From assembly GCF_024198235.1 (NCBI RefSeq), contig NZ_JAKCFB010000027.1, positions 60,291-124,290 of the forward strand: a stretch of 64,000 nucleotides of DNA, read 5' to 3'. Below, in pieces: positions 33,572 through 44,734 of the stretch. The notes beneath the pieces are model-generated. The model worked only from the letters and a program-made list of their open reading frames with translations, did no database searches and was not told the DNA's origin. This DNA is from Myxococcus dinghuensis (GTDB lineage Bacteria; Myxococcota; Myxococcia; Myxococcales; Myxococcaceae). The translations under genes and the position numbers were made by a program. Numbering within the stretch: position 1 is the stretch's first letter; each line of letters opens with the position of its first letter.

Positions 33572-35986
33572 ATGGACAACTTCCTGAATGACATCAAATA
33601 CGGGTTGAGGCTCATCGCCTCGAATCCCGCCTTTACCCTGATAGTCATCTTGACCCTGGGTCTGGGGATTGGCGCGGGTACGGCCATCTTCAGCATCATC
33701 AACTCCCTCTGGGTCCAGCCGCTGCGCTTCCCCGGGGAGGAGCGGCTGCGGATGGTATGGGAGACCCAGCCGAAGCAGGGGCAGGAGCGCATCGAGACCT
33801 CGCTGGCGACCCTGGAGGACTGGAAGACCCAGGGGCAGCAGGTCTTCGAGCGGGTCGCGGGGATGGTGCCGGAGAGCTACAACCTGGCGGGTACGGACCG
33901 GTCCGAGCGGCTCCAGGGCACGCGCGTGGGCGCGCCCCTGTTCGACATGCTGGGCGTCGGCGCGCTCGTGGGGCGGACCTTCGGCGCGGAGCAGGAGCAC
34001 CCCGCGGGCCAGGACGTCGTGGTCCTGAGCCACCAGCTCTGGCAGCAGCGCTTCGGCGGCTCTCCGCAGGCGCTGGGCGGGACGGTGACGCTCGACGGGA
34101 AACCGTACACGGTGCTCGGCGTCATGCCCCCGCGCTTCGACTTCCCGCCGGGCACGGACGTGTGGCTCCCCCTGGTGCCGACGCAGGACGAGCTGCGCGA
34201 GCGCGGCAACCGTCACGTGCGCGTGGTGGGCCAGCTCAAGGCGGGCGTCTCGCCGGACGAGGCCGCGTCGGCGATGAAGGTGGTGGCCCAGCAGCTCGCC
34301 GAACAGCACCCCGCGGTGATGGAGGGGCGCTCGGCGCACCTGACGACGGTGCGCGAGGCCTACCTCGGGTCGGCGCGACCGGTGCTGGTCATCCTCGCGG
34401 GCGCCGTGGGCTTCGTGCTGCTCATCGTCTGCGCCAACATCGCCAACCTCCTGCTGGCGCGGGCGGCGGTGCGCAGGCGGGAGATGTCCGTGCGCGCGGC
34501 GCTCGGCGCGGGACGGGGACGGCTGGTGACGCAGCTGCTCACCGAGAGCGTCCTGCTGGCGCTGCTGGGCGGGACGCTGGGCATCATCGTCGCGCTGTGG
34601 GGGACGCGGCTCATCGCGGACGCGGTGCCGCCGGACATCTCCGAGTCCGTGCCCGGCTGGACCGACATCCAGGTGGACGGGAACGTGCTCGCCTTCAGCC
34701 TGGGCCTCTCCGTGCTGACGGGCCTGCTGTTCGGCCTGGTGCCCGCGCTGCACGGCTCCCGGCAGGACCTGACGCTCGCCCTGAAGGACGGGGGGCACGC
34801 GACGACGACGAAGAGCCGCCTGCGCTCGGCGCTGGTCGTGGCGGAGGTGTCGCTCGCGCTGCTCCTGGCGGTGGGGGCCGGGTTGATGGTCCAGAGCCTC
34901 CAGCGCATGCAGGGCACCTCGCCCGGCTTCCGCTCCGAAGACGTGCTGACCTTCGAGGTCGCGCTGCCGGACCAGGCCTACGCGGAGCCGGCCAGCCGCG
35001 CGCGCTTCTACCACCAGCTCGTGGAGCAGCTGTCCTCGAGTCCCGACGTGGCCTCGGCCGCCGCCATCAGCCTGCTGCCCATGAGCCGCGCCAACACGAG
35101 CAGCGGCATCACCATCGTCGGGCAGCCCGTGCCCTCCGCCTCCGAGGCGCCCACCGCCAACCGGCGCATCATCACCCCCGGCTACTTCAAGGCCCTGGAC
35201 ATCCCGCTGCGCCAGGGTCGGGACTTCTCGTCGGAGGACACCGCCGCGACGCGCCCGGTGGCCATCGTCAACGAGGAGCTGGCCCGCCGCCACTGGCCCG
35301 GAGAGGACGCCCTGGGCAAGCGCTTCGCCATGGGCGGCACGGAGTGGGAGATCATCGGCGTCAGCGCCAACGTCCGCACCCTCCACAAGGGGCAGGTGCG
35401 CAACGCCATGCCGGAGTTCTACCTGCCCGTGGAGCAGTCGCCCCAGCTCGTCATGGGGGTGCTCGTGCGCACGCGCGGCGCGCCCTTCGCCGTGAGCGCC
35501 ACGGTGCGCGACACGCTGAGGCAACTGGACGGGAGCCTGCCCCCGCCGGCGCCGCGCACGCTGGAGCAGCGCATCACCGAGACGCTGGGCTCGCGGCGGC
35601 TGCTCACCCTGCTCCTGGGGATGTTCGCGGGGCTGGCGCTCGCGCTCGCCGCCGGCGGCGTCTACGGGGTGATGTCCTACTCCGTCACGCAGCGCACGCA
35701 CGAGCTGGGCGTGCGGCTGGCGCTGGGCGCGAGGGAGCGGGACATCTTCCGGCTGGTGCTGTCGCAGACGCTGCGGCTGGCCGCGCTGGGCGTGGGCATC
35801 GGCGGGACGCTGGCGCTGCTCCTGATGCGCCTGATGAAGTCGCTCTTCTTCGAGGTGAACCCCTCGGACCCGCTCACCTTCGTGGGCACCGCGCTGCTCC
35901 TGCTGCTCATCGCGCTGCTCGCGGGCTTCCTGCCGGCGCTGCGCGCCACGCGCATCGCCCCCAGCCGGGCGCTCCAGGTGGGATGA
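33572..35986 (+). CDS. ADOP-type (MacB-like) ABC transporter permease
   Basis: An 804-aa protein with GGGAAG 6 nt before the ATG. The start FLNDIKYGLRLIASNPAFTL plus GIGAGTAIFSIINSLWVQPL is the standard opening of the acidobacterial duplicated orphan permeases. Two MacB-like repeats follow, each with a large extracytoplasmic domain and FtsX-type membrane helices (YGVMSYSVTQRTHELGVRLA). Such permeases have no fused ATPase and none is encoded next to it. Possible roles are export of, or resistance to, peptides or hydrophobic compounds. Its place beside the precursor gene is suggestive, but ADOPs are very numerous in myxobacteria. Confidence 0.88.
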   Translation: MDNFLNDIKYGLRLIASNPAFTLIVILTLGLGIGAGTAIFSIINSLWVQPLRFPGEERLRMVWETQPKQGQERIETSLATLEDWKTQGQQVFERVAGMVPESYNLAGTDRSERLQGTRVGAPLFDMLGVGALVGRTFGAEQEHPAGQDVVVLSHQLWQQRFGGSPQALGGTVTLDGKPYTVLGVMPPRFDFPPGTDVWLPLVPTQDELRERGNRHVRVVGQLKAGVSPDEAASAMKVVAQQLAEQHPAVMEGRSAHLTTVREAYLGSARPVLVILAGAVGFVLLIVCANIANLLLARAAVRRREMSVRAALGAGRGRLVTQLLTESVLLALLGGTLGIIVALWGTRLIADAVPPDISESVPGWTDIQVDGNVLAFSLGLSVLTGLLFGLVPALHGSRQDLTLALKDGGHATTTKSRLRSALVVAEVSLALLLAVGAGLMVQSLQRMQGTSPGFRSEDVLTFEVALPDQAYAEPASRARFYHQLVEQLSSSPDVASAAAISLLPMSRANTSSGITIVGQPVPSASEAPTANRRIITPGYFKALDIPLRQGRDFSSEDTAATRPVAIVNEELARRHWPGEDALGKRFAMGGTEWEIIGVSANVRTLHKGQVRNAMPEFYLPVEQSPQLVMGVLVRTRGAPFAVSATVRDTLRQLDGSLPPPAPRTLEQRITETLGSRRLLTLLLGMFAGLALALAAGGVYGVMSYSVTQRTHELGVRLALGARERDIFRLVLSQTLRLAALGVGIGGTLALLLMRLMKSLFFEVNPSDPLTFVGTALLLLLIALLAGFLPALRATRIAPSRALQVG

Positions 35987-36014
35987 AAGCGCCCGCGTCA
36001 CCGCCGCGAGTCGT

Positions 36015-37775
36015 TCACGCGGCGGCGACGACCTGCTTCTCCACCAGCCGGCGATACAGGCCTTCCTCGGCGACGAGGGAGGCGTGGGTGCCGCTCTGGA
36101 TGATGCGGCCCCCGTCCATCACCAGCACGCGGTCCGCGTCCACCACGGTGGACAGGCGGTGGGCGATGATGAGCGTGGTGCGGCCCCTCATGAGGCGGTC
36201 CAGCGCCTCCTTCACCAGGTGCTCGCTCTCCGCGTCGAGCGCGCTCGTCGCCTCGTCCAGGATGAGCAGGCGGGGGTCCTTCAGCACGGCGCGGGCGATG
36301 GCCACCCGCTGCTTCTGGCCGCCGGAGATCTTGATGCCGCGCTCCCCCACGAGCGTGCCGTACCGGTCCGGGAAGCGCGCGATGAACTCGTGCGCGTTCG
36401 CCGCGCGCGCGGCGGCCTCCACCTCCGCGTCCGTCGCGCCCTCGCGCCCGTAGCGGATGTTGTCGGAGATGGGGCCGGAGAACAGCACCGGCTCCTGGGA
36501 GACGATGCCCACCTGGCGCCGCAGCCACTGCGGGTCCAGCGACTCCAGCGGCCGTCCGTCCAGCAGGATGCGGCCCGAGTCCGGCGTGTACAGCCGGAGC
36601 AGCAGCGACGTCAGGGTGGACTTGCCCGCGCCCGAGTGCCCCACGATGGCCACGCGCTCGCCCGGCGCGATGGACAGCGACAGGTCCCCGAGCACCTGCA
36701 CGTCCTTGCGCGTGGGGTAGCGGAAGTCGACGTGCTGGAACTCCACCCGGCCCTCGGTGTGCGCGGGCTGCTCGCCGCCCTGGGGCGCGATGGTGGGCAC
36801 CCGGTCGATGAGCTCGAACACCCGCTCCGCGGCGCCCATGGCGCGCATGAAGTCCGCCCACAGGTCGCTCAGCGCGCCCAGCGCCATGGCCACCAGCAGC
36901 GTGTACACGAGGAACGACGTCAGCGCGCCCACCGTCAGCTCGCCGGACATCACCAGCCGCCCGCCGTACCAGAAGACGAGGATGGCCGCCGCGTAGCTGG
37001 CGAAGCCCGCCACGCCCATGAAGACGCCGGACAGGTGGATGCGCTTGCGCGCCAGTTGGAAGGCCTGCTCCATCGCCGTCGCGTAGCGCTTGCGCTCGTG
37101 CGCCTCCGCGGTGAACGCCCGCACCGTGCGGATGCCGGCCAGGCTCTCCACCGCCACGTGGTTCGACTCGCCCACCGCGTCCTGCGCCTGCCGCGCCAGC
37201 CCGCGCACCCGCCGGCCATACCCCACCGCGCCCAACGCCACGGGCGGCACCACCACCAGCATCAACAGCGTCAACGAGGGCGAGGTATAGGTGAGGAACG
37301 CCAGCCCTCCGATGATGGTGATGGCGTTGCGCAGCGCGATGGAGATGTTGGAGCTGACCGCGCTCTGCAGCACCGCCGTGTCGGACGCCAGCCGGCTGGT
37401 GAGCTCACCGGTGTGCCGCTCGTCGAACAGCGCGATGTCCTGGTCCAACAGCTTCCGGTAGAGCTCCTCCCGCAAGCGGTTGACCACGCGCTCCCCGGCC
37501 ACGTGGATGAGGATGTAGCGCAGCGCCGTCGCCACGCCCTGCACCAGGAAGACGACGGCCATGATGGCCGCGACGCGGTCCGCCCGCGCCACGTCTCCGG
37601 ACACCAGCGCGTCGTCGATGATGAGCCGGATGGCCTGGGGGAACAGCAACCCGGCGGAGCTGGCCACGAGGATGAAGAACGTCCCGAGCAAGAGCGGGGT
37701 CAACTCCGGACGCGCCAGACCGAACAGGCGCCGCAGCGAGACCCGCCCCCCGGGTGGAGATGAAGGGGCCGACAT
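36015..37775 (-). CDS. ABC exporter, fused membrane and ATPase domains
   Basis: A 586-aa half-transporter of the MsbA/LmrA type. Residues 1-~320 form six membrane helices. The nucleotide-binding domain has Walker A GHSGAGKST, Q-loop region GIVSQEPVLFSG, signature KISGGQKQRVAIARA, Walker B LLILDEATSALD, and H-loop IIAHRLST. There is no N-terminal C39 peptidase domain, so it is not a leader-cleaving peptide exporter by itself. It exports lipid, drug or peptide as a homodimer. It converges with the ADOP gene (28 nt apart) and is divergent from the GT9 gene. A link to the peptide pathway is positional only. Confidence 0.93.
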   Translation of the reverse strand: MSAPSSPPGGRVSLRRLFGLARPELTPLLLGTFFILVASSAGLLFPQAIRLIIDDALVSGDVARADRVAAIMAVVFLVQGVATALRYILIHVAGERVVNRLREELYRKLLDQDIALFDERHTGELTSRLASDTAVLQSAVSSNISIALRNAITIIGGLAFLTYTSPSLTLLMLVVVPPVALGAVGYGRRVRGLARQAQDAVGESNHVAVESLAGIRTVRAFTAEAHERKRYATAMEQAFQLARKRIHLSGVFMGVAGFASYAAAILVFWYGGRLVMSGELTVGALTSFLVYTLLVAMALGALSDLWADFMRAMGAAERVFELIDRVPTIAPQGGEQPAHTEGRVEFQHVDFRYPTRKDVQVLGDLSLSIAPGERVAIVGHSGAGKSTLTSLLLRLYTPDSGRILLDGRPLESLDPQWLRRQVGIVSQEPVLFSGPISDNIRYGREGATDAEVEAAARAANAHEFIARFPDRYGTLVGERGIKISGGQKQRVAIARAVLKDPRLLILDEATSALDAESEHLVKEALDRLMRGRTTLIIAHRLSTVVDADRVLVMDGGRIIQSGTHASLVAEEGLYRRLVEKQVVAAA

Positions 37776-37932
37776 GTGTCACAGCCTATTCCGAGGACGC
37801 GCAAACATGGAAACAGCGGTCAGCCATGCGAACGTTGGAGCCTTCGTGATACCTTCGAGACACGATTGACGGGCGGCCCGCCCTTTCGCGGAAGGCCCCC
37901 GTTCGCCCCGGGTCCGCCGCCAGGGACGCTCC

Positions 37933-38925
37933 ATGACGACCTCTCCCCTCCCAGCCCCGCCGTCCGACGAGGCGCTGCGTCAACGCGCGCTCGCGGCGGA
38001 GGCCCCCGTGGTCTTCCACGTGAACGCCATTGGAGACCGCCTGCTCGCGCTCCCCGCGGTGAGGGCCCTGGCCTCGCTCTTCCCCCAACGGCTCACGGTG
38101 GTGGGCGCCACCGGGGACGAGCGCCTCTTCTACGCGGACCTCCCGCTGCGCGCGTTCCACGTGCTCCCGTTCCGGTGGGTGGGCCACCGCCAGTTCGACG
38201 CGCGCGACCTGGCGCGGCGGCTCCCGGACTGCGACGCGCTGTTCTGCTTCAACAGCTGGCACTCGGAGGACGTCGACGCGCTGCTGGACTCGCTCGGGGG
38301 CGCGGTCAGCGCCGGCTTCTTCCGCCCCTTCGCGCGGCGCTTCGGACGACCGCCGGACCGCAACGTCTGCGACTCCCACTTCCAGGCGCCGCGGTGGCTC
38401 CAGCCCTCGCTGCGGCTGGAGGACTTCGCCGGGCCGCCGCCCCTCCCCGAGGACGCCCTCGCCGTGGCCCGGCAGCTCCGGGCCAGCCTGCCTCCGGGCA
38501 CCCGGCTGCTGGCCGTCCACACGGAGCCCTCCGAGGACTTCAAGCGCTGGCCCGCCGAGCGATTCGCGCACGTGCTGGAGTCCTTCCTCGAGCGGCACCC
38601 CGACTTCCTCGCCCTGGTGGTGGACTGGAAGGAGTCGGGACTGGAGTCCATCCGCCATGGCTCGCGTGTCCTCTCGTGCGCCGGCACGGAGCTGGCCGCG
38701 GCGATGGCGCTGGTGGGCGGCGCGGACCTCTTCCTCGGCATCGACTCCTGCATGCTCCACGTCGCGGACTTCTTCCGCGTCCCCAGCGTGGGCCTCTTCG
38801 GCCCCACGTCCCTGGACTACTGGGGGCCGCGCTTCACCCACCACCGGAGCCTGCTCGCCAAGGGCGCCATGGAAAACCTGGACGGTTCCGAAGTCCTGTC
38901 CGCCATGGATTCTCTCGTTCCATGA
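37933..38925 (+). CDS. GT9-family glycosyltransferase (heptosyltransferase-like)
   Basis: A 330-aa protein. The N-terminal half starts with VVFHVNAIGDRLLALPAVRAL, the GD-L-ALP acceptor-side motif of ADP-heptose:LPS heptosyltransferases. The C-terminal half has LAVHTEPSEDFKRWPAERFA and the nucleotide-sugar motif LFLGIDSCMLHVADFFRVPS followed by VGLFGPT. It probably transfers a sugar to LPS core or to another acceptor. It is followed 52 nt later by the second long MBL-fold gene. Shorter than WaaC/WaaF (~350 aa) but complete. Confidence 0.82.
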   Translation: MTTSPLPAPPSDEALRQRALAAEAPVVFHVNAIGDRLLALPAVRALASLFPQRLTVVGATGDERLFYADLPLRAFHVLPFRWVGHRQFDARDLARRLPDCDALFCFNSWHSEDVDALLDSLGGAVSAGFFRPFARRFGRPPDRNVCDSHFQAPRWLQPSLRLEDFAGPPPLPEDALAVARQLRASLPPGTRLLAVHTEPSEDFKRWPAERFAHVLESFLERHPDFLALVVDWKESGLESIRHGSRVLSCAGTELAAAMALVGGADLFLGIDSCMLHVADFFRVPSVGLFGPTSLDYWGPRFTHHRSLLAKGAMENLDGSEVLSAMDSLVP

Positions 38926-38977
38926 CTGTTCCAGGATTCACGATTCTGGTTTGCTCGGGGGACCAGGAGCGTACGTC

Positions 38978-40447
38978 ATGTTCAGCGCGACATTCATCGG
39001 GCACCAAGGCTGGATGCTGGAGGCGGGAGAGACGCGAATCCTCGTGGACCCGCTGCTGGCGGAGACGTTCGGGAACACGCCTGGACACGAGGCGGTCCTC
39101 TTCCCGCCGCGCGAAATCCAGTTCGACCGGTTCCCGGCCATCACCGCGGTGGTGCTCACGCACGAGCACGAGGACCACCTGTGTCCGGCGGCGCTGGACA
39201 AGCTGAGCCGGGACATCCCCATCTTCATCTCGGGGAACTCGTCCGCGGCGGCGGTGACCATCCTCCAGGAGATGGGCTTCGAGGCGCAGCGGCTCCACCC
39301 GGGGCAGGTGCTGGGCATCGGCCGGATGAACCTGCTGGCCATGGGCCCCGCCCACGAGCGCAACGAGTCCAACGACGAGTGGGACGTGATTCCCTTCCTC
39401 GCCTGGGACGAGCAGGGCGACGGCAGCTTCTTCACCTCCGTGGACGTGGCCACGACGGAGGAGATGTATCAGCGCGCGCGCACCTACGTGCCCGTGCCGG
39501 GGGTCGTCGCGCTGGGGTGGAACAGCGTGCACATGGGCTGGCGGATGCTGGAGCCGAAGGAGCCCGACGCCTTCGGCCTGGCCCAGTCGCTCGCGAACAA
39601 CATCCTCGAGGCCCAGCGCAGGTTGACGCGGAGCTGGGGCGCGCCCGCCGCCCTCGCCATCACGGGCAGTGGCTTCTCCCTCCAGGGTGACCTGGAGTGG
39701 ATCAACCGCAACGCCTTCGTGGTGGACGCCCAGCAGGTCATCGACGGAGTGCAGCAGCTGGGCATCCCTTCCGTCGTGGTCGCGCCCCGCCCTGGCCAGG
39801 CGCTCACCCTGGGCAAGGACCGGCCGTGCCGGGTCGTCTCGCGCGACTACCTGCGCACGCTGCCCCGGCAGCGTTGGCCGGAGCGGAGCTACACGGGTGA
39901 CCAGCCCGTGTTGCCGCCGGGCTATGCGCCAGCCTGCGGACGACGCGAGGCGGGGCCCGAGCAGAAGGCGAAGCTGGAGGAGCACCTGCCGGACCTGGCG
40001 CGCTTCCTCTACGGCACGCGGGTGTTCCAGGAGCTGCTGTCGCTGCACACGGACGAGCTGCGCGAGCGCCGCCGCAGCATCGCCCTGGTGCTCAAGCGCG
40101 ACGGCGACCCGTGGGTCTTCGAGTATCACCCGCACCAGTGCCGCTTCGTGGAGCGGGAGACGCTCAACCCCTACTCCGCCTATCCCGCCGGCATCGAGTG
40201 CTGGGCCACGGACCTGCTCGCCCTCTTCGAGGGCCACGTGGTGGCGAGCAGCGGCGTGGGCCTGGGGCGCGCGCGGCTGTGGAGCCACGTCCCGGGGAAG
40301 CTCCAGGGGCTGTTCACGCAGGTGTTCACCCGCTTCTTCCACCCGCTGCGGCGACCGGAGGCCGCGCTGACGATGTACCGGCGCGTCTGGGCGAACGCGC
40401 AGGAGCGGCGCACGGACTCGCGCCGCATCCCGCGCCAGGGCGCGTAG
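38978..40447 (+). CDS. Long MBL-fold protein with unrecognised C-terminal half
   Basis: 489 aa from the ATG at 38978 with AGGAG 8 nt upstream. The N-terminal ~250 residues are an MBL fold: FIGHQGWMLEAGETRILVDP, metal motif LTHEHEDH, then AMGPAHERNES and VALGWNSVHMG. The C-terminal half (GRREAGPEQKAKLEEHLPDL; FEYHPHQCRFVE; YPAGIECWATDLLALFEGHV) has no family I recognise. The N-terminus resembles that of the RiPP-operon MBL protein at 24128 in layout, but no RRE-like tail is seen. A hydrolase acting with the adjacent GT9 is possible. Function unknown. Confidence 0.7.
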   Translation: MFSATFIGHQGWMLEAGETRILVDPLLAETFGNTPGHEAVLFPPREIQFDRFPAITAVVLTHEHEDHLCPAALDKLSRDIPIFISGNSSAAAVTILQEMGFEAQRLHPGQVLGIGRMNLLAMGPAHERNESNDEWDVIPFLAWDEQGDGSFFTSVDVATTEEMYQRARTYVPVPGVVALGWNSVHMGWRMLEPKEPDAFGLAQSLANNILEAQRRLTRSWGAPAALAITGSGFSLQGDLEWINRNAFVVDAQQVIDGVQQLGIPSVVVAPRPGQALTLGKDRPCRVVSRDYLRTLPRQRWPERSYTGDQPVLPPGYAPACGRREAGPEQKAKLEEHLPDLARFLYGTRVFQELLSLHTDELRERRRSIALVLKRDGDPWVFEYHPHQCRFVERETLNPYSAYPAGIECWATDLLALFEGHVVASSGVGLGRARLWSHVPGKLQGLFTQVFTRFFHPLRRPEAALTMYRRVWANAQERRTDSRRIPRQGA

Positions 40448-40493
40448 CAACGCGCCCCGGCGGCCTCCCCAGAGGACGGAGGGCGACCTCGCG

Positions 40494-41053
40494 CTACAGG
40501 CGCCCCTCCAGGAAGTTGCGCACCAGCGTGGGGCCCTCCGGCGTCAGCACGCTCTCCGGATGGAACTGGAACCCCACCACGGGGCGCGTGCGGTGACGCA
40601 AGCCCATGATGAGCCCGTCCTGGCTCCACGCGGTGGCCTCCAGCTCGGACGGCAGCGAGGACGTCTCCACGATGAGCGAGTGGTAGCGCGCGGCCTGGAA
40701 GCCCGGGCTCGCGCCCGTGAAGACCCCGGTGCCACCGTGCTGGATGCGGGCGGCCTTGCCGTGCACCGGCTCGGGGGCGCGAATCACCTTCCCGCCGAAG
40801 GCCGCGCCAATGGCCTGGTGCCCCAGGCACACGCCCAGCACCGGCACGCGGGACTGGGCGATGGCCGCGACGCTGACGCCGGCCTCGTGCGGCGTGCACG
40901 GGCCCGGCGAAATCACCAGGTGCGACGCGCCCTGCGCGGCGACGCCCGCCGCGTCCAGCGCGTCGTTGCGCACGACCTTCACCTCGGCGCCCAGCGTGTA
41001 GAGGAGCTGGACCAGGTTGAAGGTGAACGAGTCGTAGTTGTCGATGACGAGAA

Positions 41054-41057
<4 letters not shown>
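40494..41057 (-). CDS. trpG: Anthranilate synthase glutamine amidotransferase subunit
   Basis: 187 aa from the GTG at 41057 that overlaps the trpE stop. It begins MILVIDNYDSFTFNLVQ, the diagnostic TrpG/PabA start. The catalytic Cys77 is in VLGVCLGHQAIG, and the His/Glu dyad is in VGFQFHPESVLTPEG. It supplies ammonia from glutamine to TrpE. PabA function for folate cannot be excluded because such subunits are often shared. Confidence 0.95.
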
Positions 41058-42553
<1,496 letters not shown>

Positions 42554-42566
42554 CACCGCTCTCCCA

Positions 42567-43511
42567 CTACCGCATCGACTCCGTCCCCGCGACGCCCGAG
42601 GGGATCTGCTCCTGGTACACACCGTCCGAAAGTCGGAACGGCGTGCGCGTCGTCACTTCGTCCTTCTTGCCGCCCTTCTCGTCATCCTCGTAGGTCGTCT
42701 GCGCCACCGTGAGGCCCTTCGACTTCGGCTGGAAGGAGATCTTGAAATCCGAGTGGCTCGGCGGGTCCGACATGCCCGCCAGCTCCAGCGCCAGCTTCGC
42801 CTTGCCGAGCACGCCCTTCTTCTTGCCCGGCACCGTGTAGCTCACGAGCGACGTGCGGTAGTCCCCGCAGGCCTCGGGCAGTGAATCCACCTGCACCAGC
42901 GGGATGCCCGCCGTCTTCGAGGAGACGAGCTTCCCCGTCGCGGGTCCGCCATCCACGGAGAGGAAGCCACCGCCCGCGGGCGTGATGTCCACGCTGGAGA
43001 CGCGGCGCGGAGGCTTGACCTGGGGCTCCATCACGCGGACGCGAATCTTGAAGTCGCCGCTCATCACCACCGTGGCGACCTCCAGCTCACCGTCGCCGTC
43101 GAAGTCGCTCTCGAAGCGGAAGGGCGTCAGCGTGTTGCCGAAGAGCCAGCCCGTGTGGCGCTGGTCGTCCTCCGTCGCGGGCGTGCCCTTCGTGTCCACG
43201 TACTCCACCGAGTACCAGTGGTTGACGTACTCCCCCACCTTCACGCGCTCCGCGCGGCGCTCGAGCACCCGCACGGCCGCGCCCAGGGGCAGCGTGCTGA
43301 CGACGGCCGCGTCCGCCGCGGGGGACTGGCGCAGGTTCGCCTCGTCCACGCCGACGTAGAGGTCCGCCTTCGCCGAAGGCTCCCACTCGGTGAACTCGTA
43401 CGACTCCAACGTCCGCCGGGCCGCGTCGTCGGGGGCGGAGTACTGGAGCGAGACGGGGGGAGTCTGGGCGAGCGCGAGCGACATCAGCAGCACGGGCGTC
43501 ATGGAAGCCAT
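42567..43511 (-). CDS. Exported protein with SH3-like domain
   Basis: A 314-aa protein with a short signal peptide (MASMTPVLLMSLALAQ). After a ~35-residue linker comes a bacterial SH3-like module: ADLYVGVDEANLRQSPAADA, VVSTLPLGAAVRVLER, HWYSVEYVD, TGWLFGNTL. Then a beta-rich domain begins with SDFDGDGELEVATVVMSGDF, an FG-GAP/VCBS-like calcium loop. It is probably periplasmic or surface-bound and may contact peptidoglycan or protein. It precedes trpE by 13 nt on the same strand, so cotranscription with trpEG is likely although no functional link is apparent. Confidence 0.75.
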   Translation of the reverse strand: MASMTPVLLMSLALAQTPPVSLQYSAPDDAARRTLESYEFTEWEPSAKADLYVGVDEANLRQSPAADAAVVSTLPLGAAVRVLERRAERVKVGEYVNHWYSVEYVDTKGTPATEDDQRHTGWLFGNTLTPFRFESDFDGDGELEVATVVMSGDFKIRVRVMEPQVKPPRRVSSVDITPAGGGFLSVDGGPATGKLVSSKTAGIPLVQVDSLPEACGDYRTSLVSYTVPGKKKGVLGKAKLALELAGMSDPPSHSDFKISFQPKSKGLTVAQTTYEDDEKGGKKDEVTTRTPFRLSDGVYQEQIPSGVAGTESMR

Positions 43512-43666
43512 CCGGGCAGGAGGTCCCAGAGACTTAACCCCGCTCCCTCCTCAGCGTCCAAGGGGGCGCGATATTCCCCGCGGACACGTTGCATGGCGGC
43601 GGTCATGTTCGCGTGGCCATGGACCAGGCCGGGGGGCTCGTGCCACGGGACGACGAGGGACCCCCG

Positions 43667-44731
43667 ATGGTCCCGCCTGGAACCCCTCGTTATCTCAAGA
43701 GGACCGTGGATGCTCCCACCCCCTCCCAGGTCCGCCGGCCCCTCGTCACGGTGACACCCCAGGGCCTCTTCTGCGAACCCGGGGGCTTCCACATCGACCC
43801 CTGGCGCCCCGTCGAGCGCGCCGTCATCACCCACGCCCACGCGGACCACGCGCGCCCCGGCAGCCAGCGCTACCTGGGCACCCGGACGGGCGAGGCCCTG
43901 CTGCGCCGTCGTCTGGGCGCGGACGCCGTCATCGACTCGCTGGAGCAGGGCGAACGACGCACGCTGGGGGACGTCACCGTCAGCCTCCACCCGGCGGGCC
44001 ATGTGCTGGGGAGCGCGCAGGTGCGCATCGAGCACCGGGGCGAGGTCTGGGTCGTCTCCGGCGACTACAAGCGCGCGCCGGACCCGACCTGCGCGCCCTT
44101 CGAGCCGGTGCGTTGCCACACCTTCATCACCGAGGCCACGTTCGGTCTGCCCATCTACCGTTGGGAGGCGCCGCGCGCGGTGGCCGAGGACCTGGTGCGG
44201 TGGTGGGACGCGAACCGCGCCCGGGGCCGCTCGGCGGTGCTGTTCTGCTATGCCCTGGGCAAGGCCCAGCGCGTCCTCGCGGAGCTGGCGCGGCTGACGG
44301 ACCGGACGGTCTTCGTCCACGGCGCGGTGCACGCGCTGGTGGAGGTCTACCGAGACGCGGGCGTGGCGATGCTGCCCACGCGGTTGGTGTCGGACGTGGA
44401 GAAGGGGACGTCCTTCGCGGGCGCGCTGGTGCTGGCGCCGCCGAGCGCCGGAGGCTCCACCTGGATGCGGCGCTTCGGCGAGGCGGAGACGGGCTTCGCC
44501 TCCGGGTGGATGCGCGTGCGTGGCAACCGGCGCCGGCGTGGCTTCGACCGGGGGTTCGTGCTGTCGGACCACGCGGACTGGGCGGACCTCTTGCGCACGG
44601 TGGAGGAGACGGGCGCCGAGCAGGTCCTGACGACCCACGGACACGCGGAGCCCCTGGCGCGCTACCTGCGCGAGCGGGGCCTGGACGCGGCCCCACTGGC
44701 GACCCCCTTCGAGGGCGAGGCGGAGGACTGA
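43667..44731 (+). CDS. DNA-ligase-associated exonuclease (MBL/beta-CASP fold)
   Basis: 354 aa from the ATG at 43667, chosen because GAGGGA lies 6 nt upstream and it fits the family length; an ATG at 43589 is the alternative. Metal motif ITHAHADHARPG, then HPAGHVLGSAQVRI, VVSGDYKRAPDPTC, FITEATFGLPIYRW, LSDHADWADLL, and the late His in VLTTHGHAEPLARYL. This is the SNM1/CPSF-like exonuclease found next to ATP-dependent ligase and helicase genes in many bacteria. It probably trims DNA ends in repair. It is followed after 3 nt by the ligase. Confidence 0.9.
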   Translation: MVPPGTPRYLKRTVDAPTPSQVRRPLVTVTPQGLFCEPGGFHIDPWRPVERAVITHAHADHARPGSQRYLGTRTGEALLRRRLGADAVIDSLEQGERRTLGDVTVSLHPAGHVLGSAQVRIEHRGEVWVVSGDYKRAPDPTCAPFEPVRCHTFITEATFGLPIYRWEAPRAVAEDLVRWWDANRARGRSAVLFCYALGKAQRVLAELARLTDRTVFVHGAVHALVEVYRDAGVAMLPTRLVSDVEKGTSFAGALVLAPPSAGGSTWMRRFGEAETGFASGWMRVRGNRRRRGFDRGFVLSDHADWADLLRTVEETGAEQVLTTHGHAEPLARYLRERGLDAAPLATPFEGEAED

Positions 44732-44734
44732 CGC

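Noticed and set aside
33339..33587. Plus-strand 82-codon ORF in the precursor promoter region, considered as a second peptide gene
   Set aside because: No Shine-Dalgarno, it overlaps the divergent promoter and the start of the ADOP gene, and the composition is not leader-like.
36015..37775. ABC exporter as a dedicated leader-cleaving RiPP transporter (PCAT)
   Set aside because: There is no N-terminal C39 peptidase domain, and the precursor has no double-Gly cleavage site.
37405..38844. Minus-strand frames opposite the ABC exporter and GT9 genes
   Set aside because: Shadow frames without motifs; the sense genes have complete family signatures.
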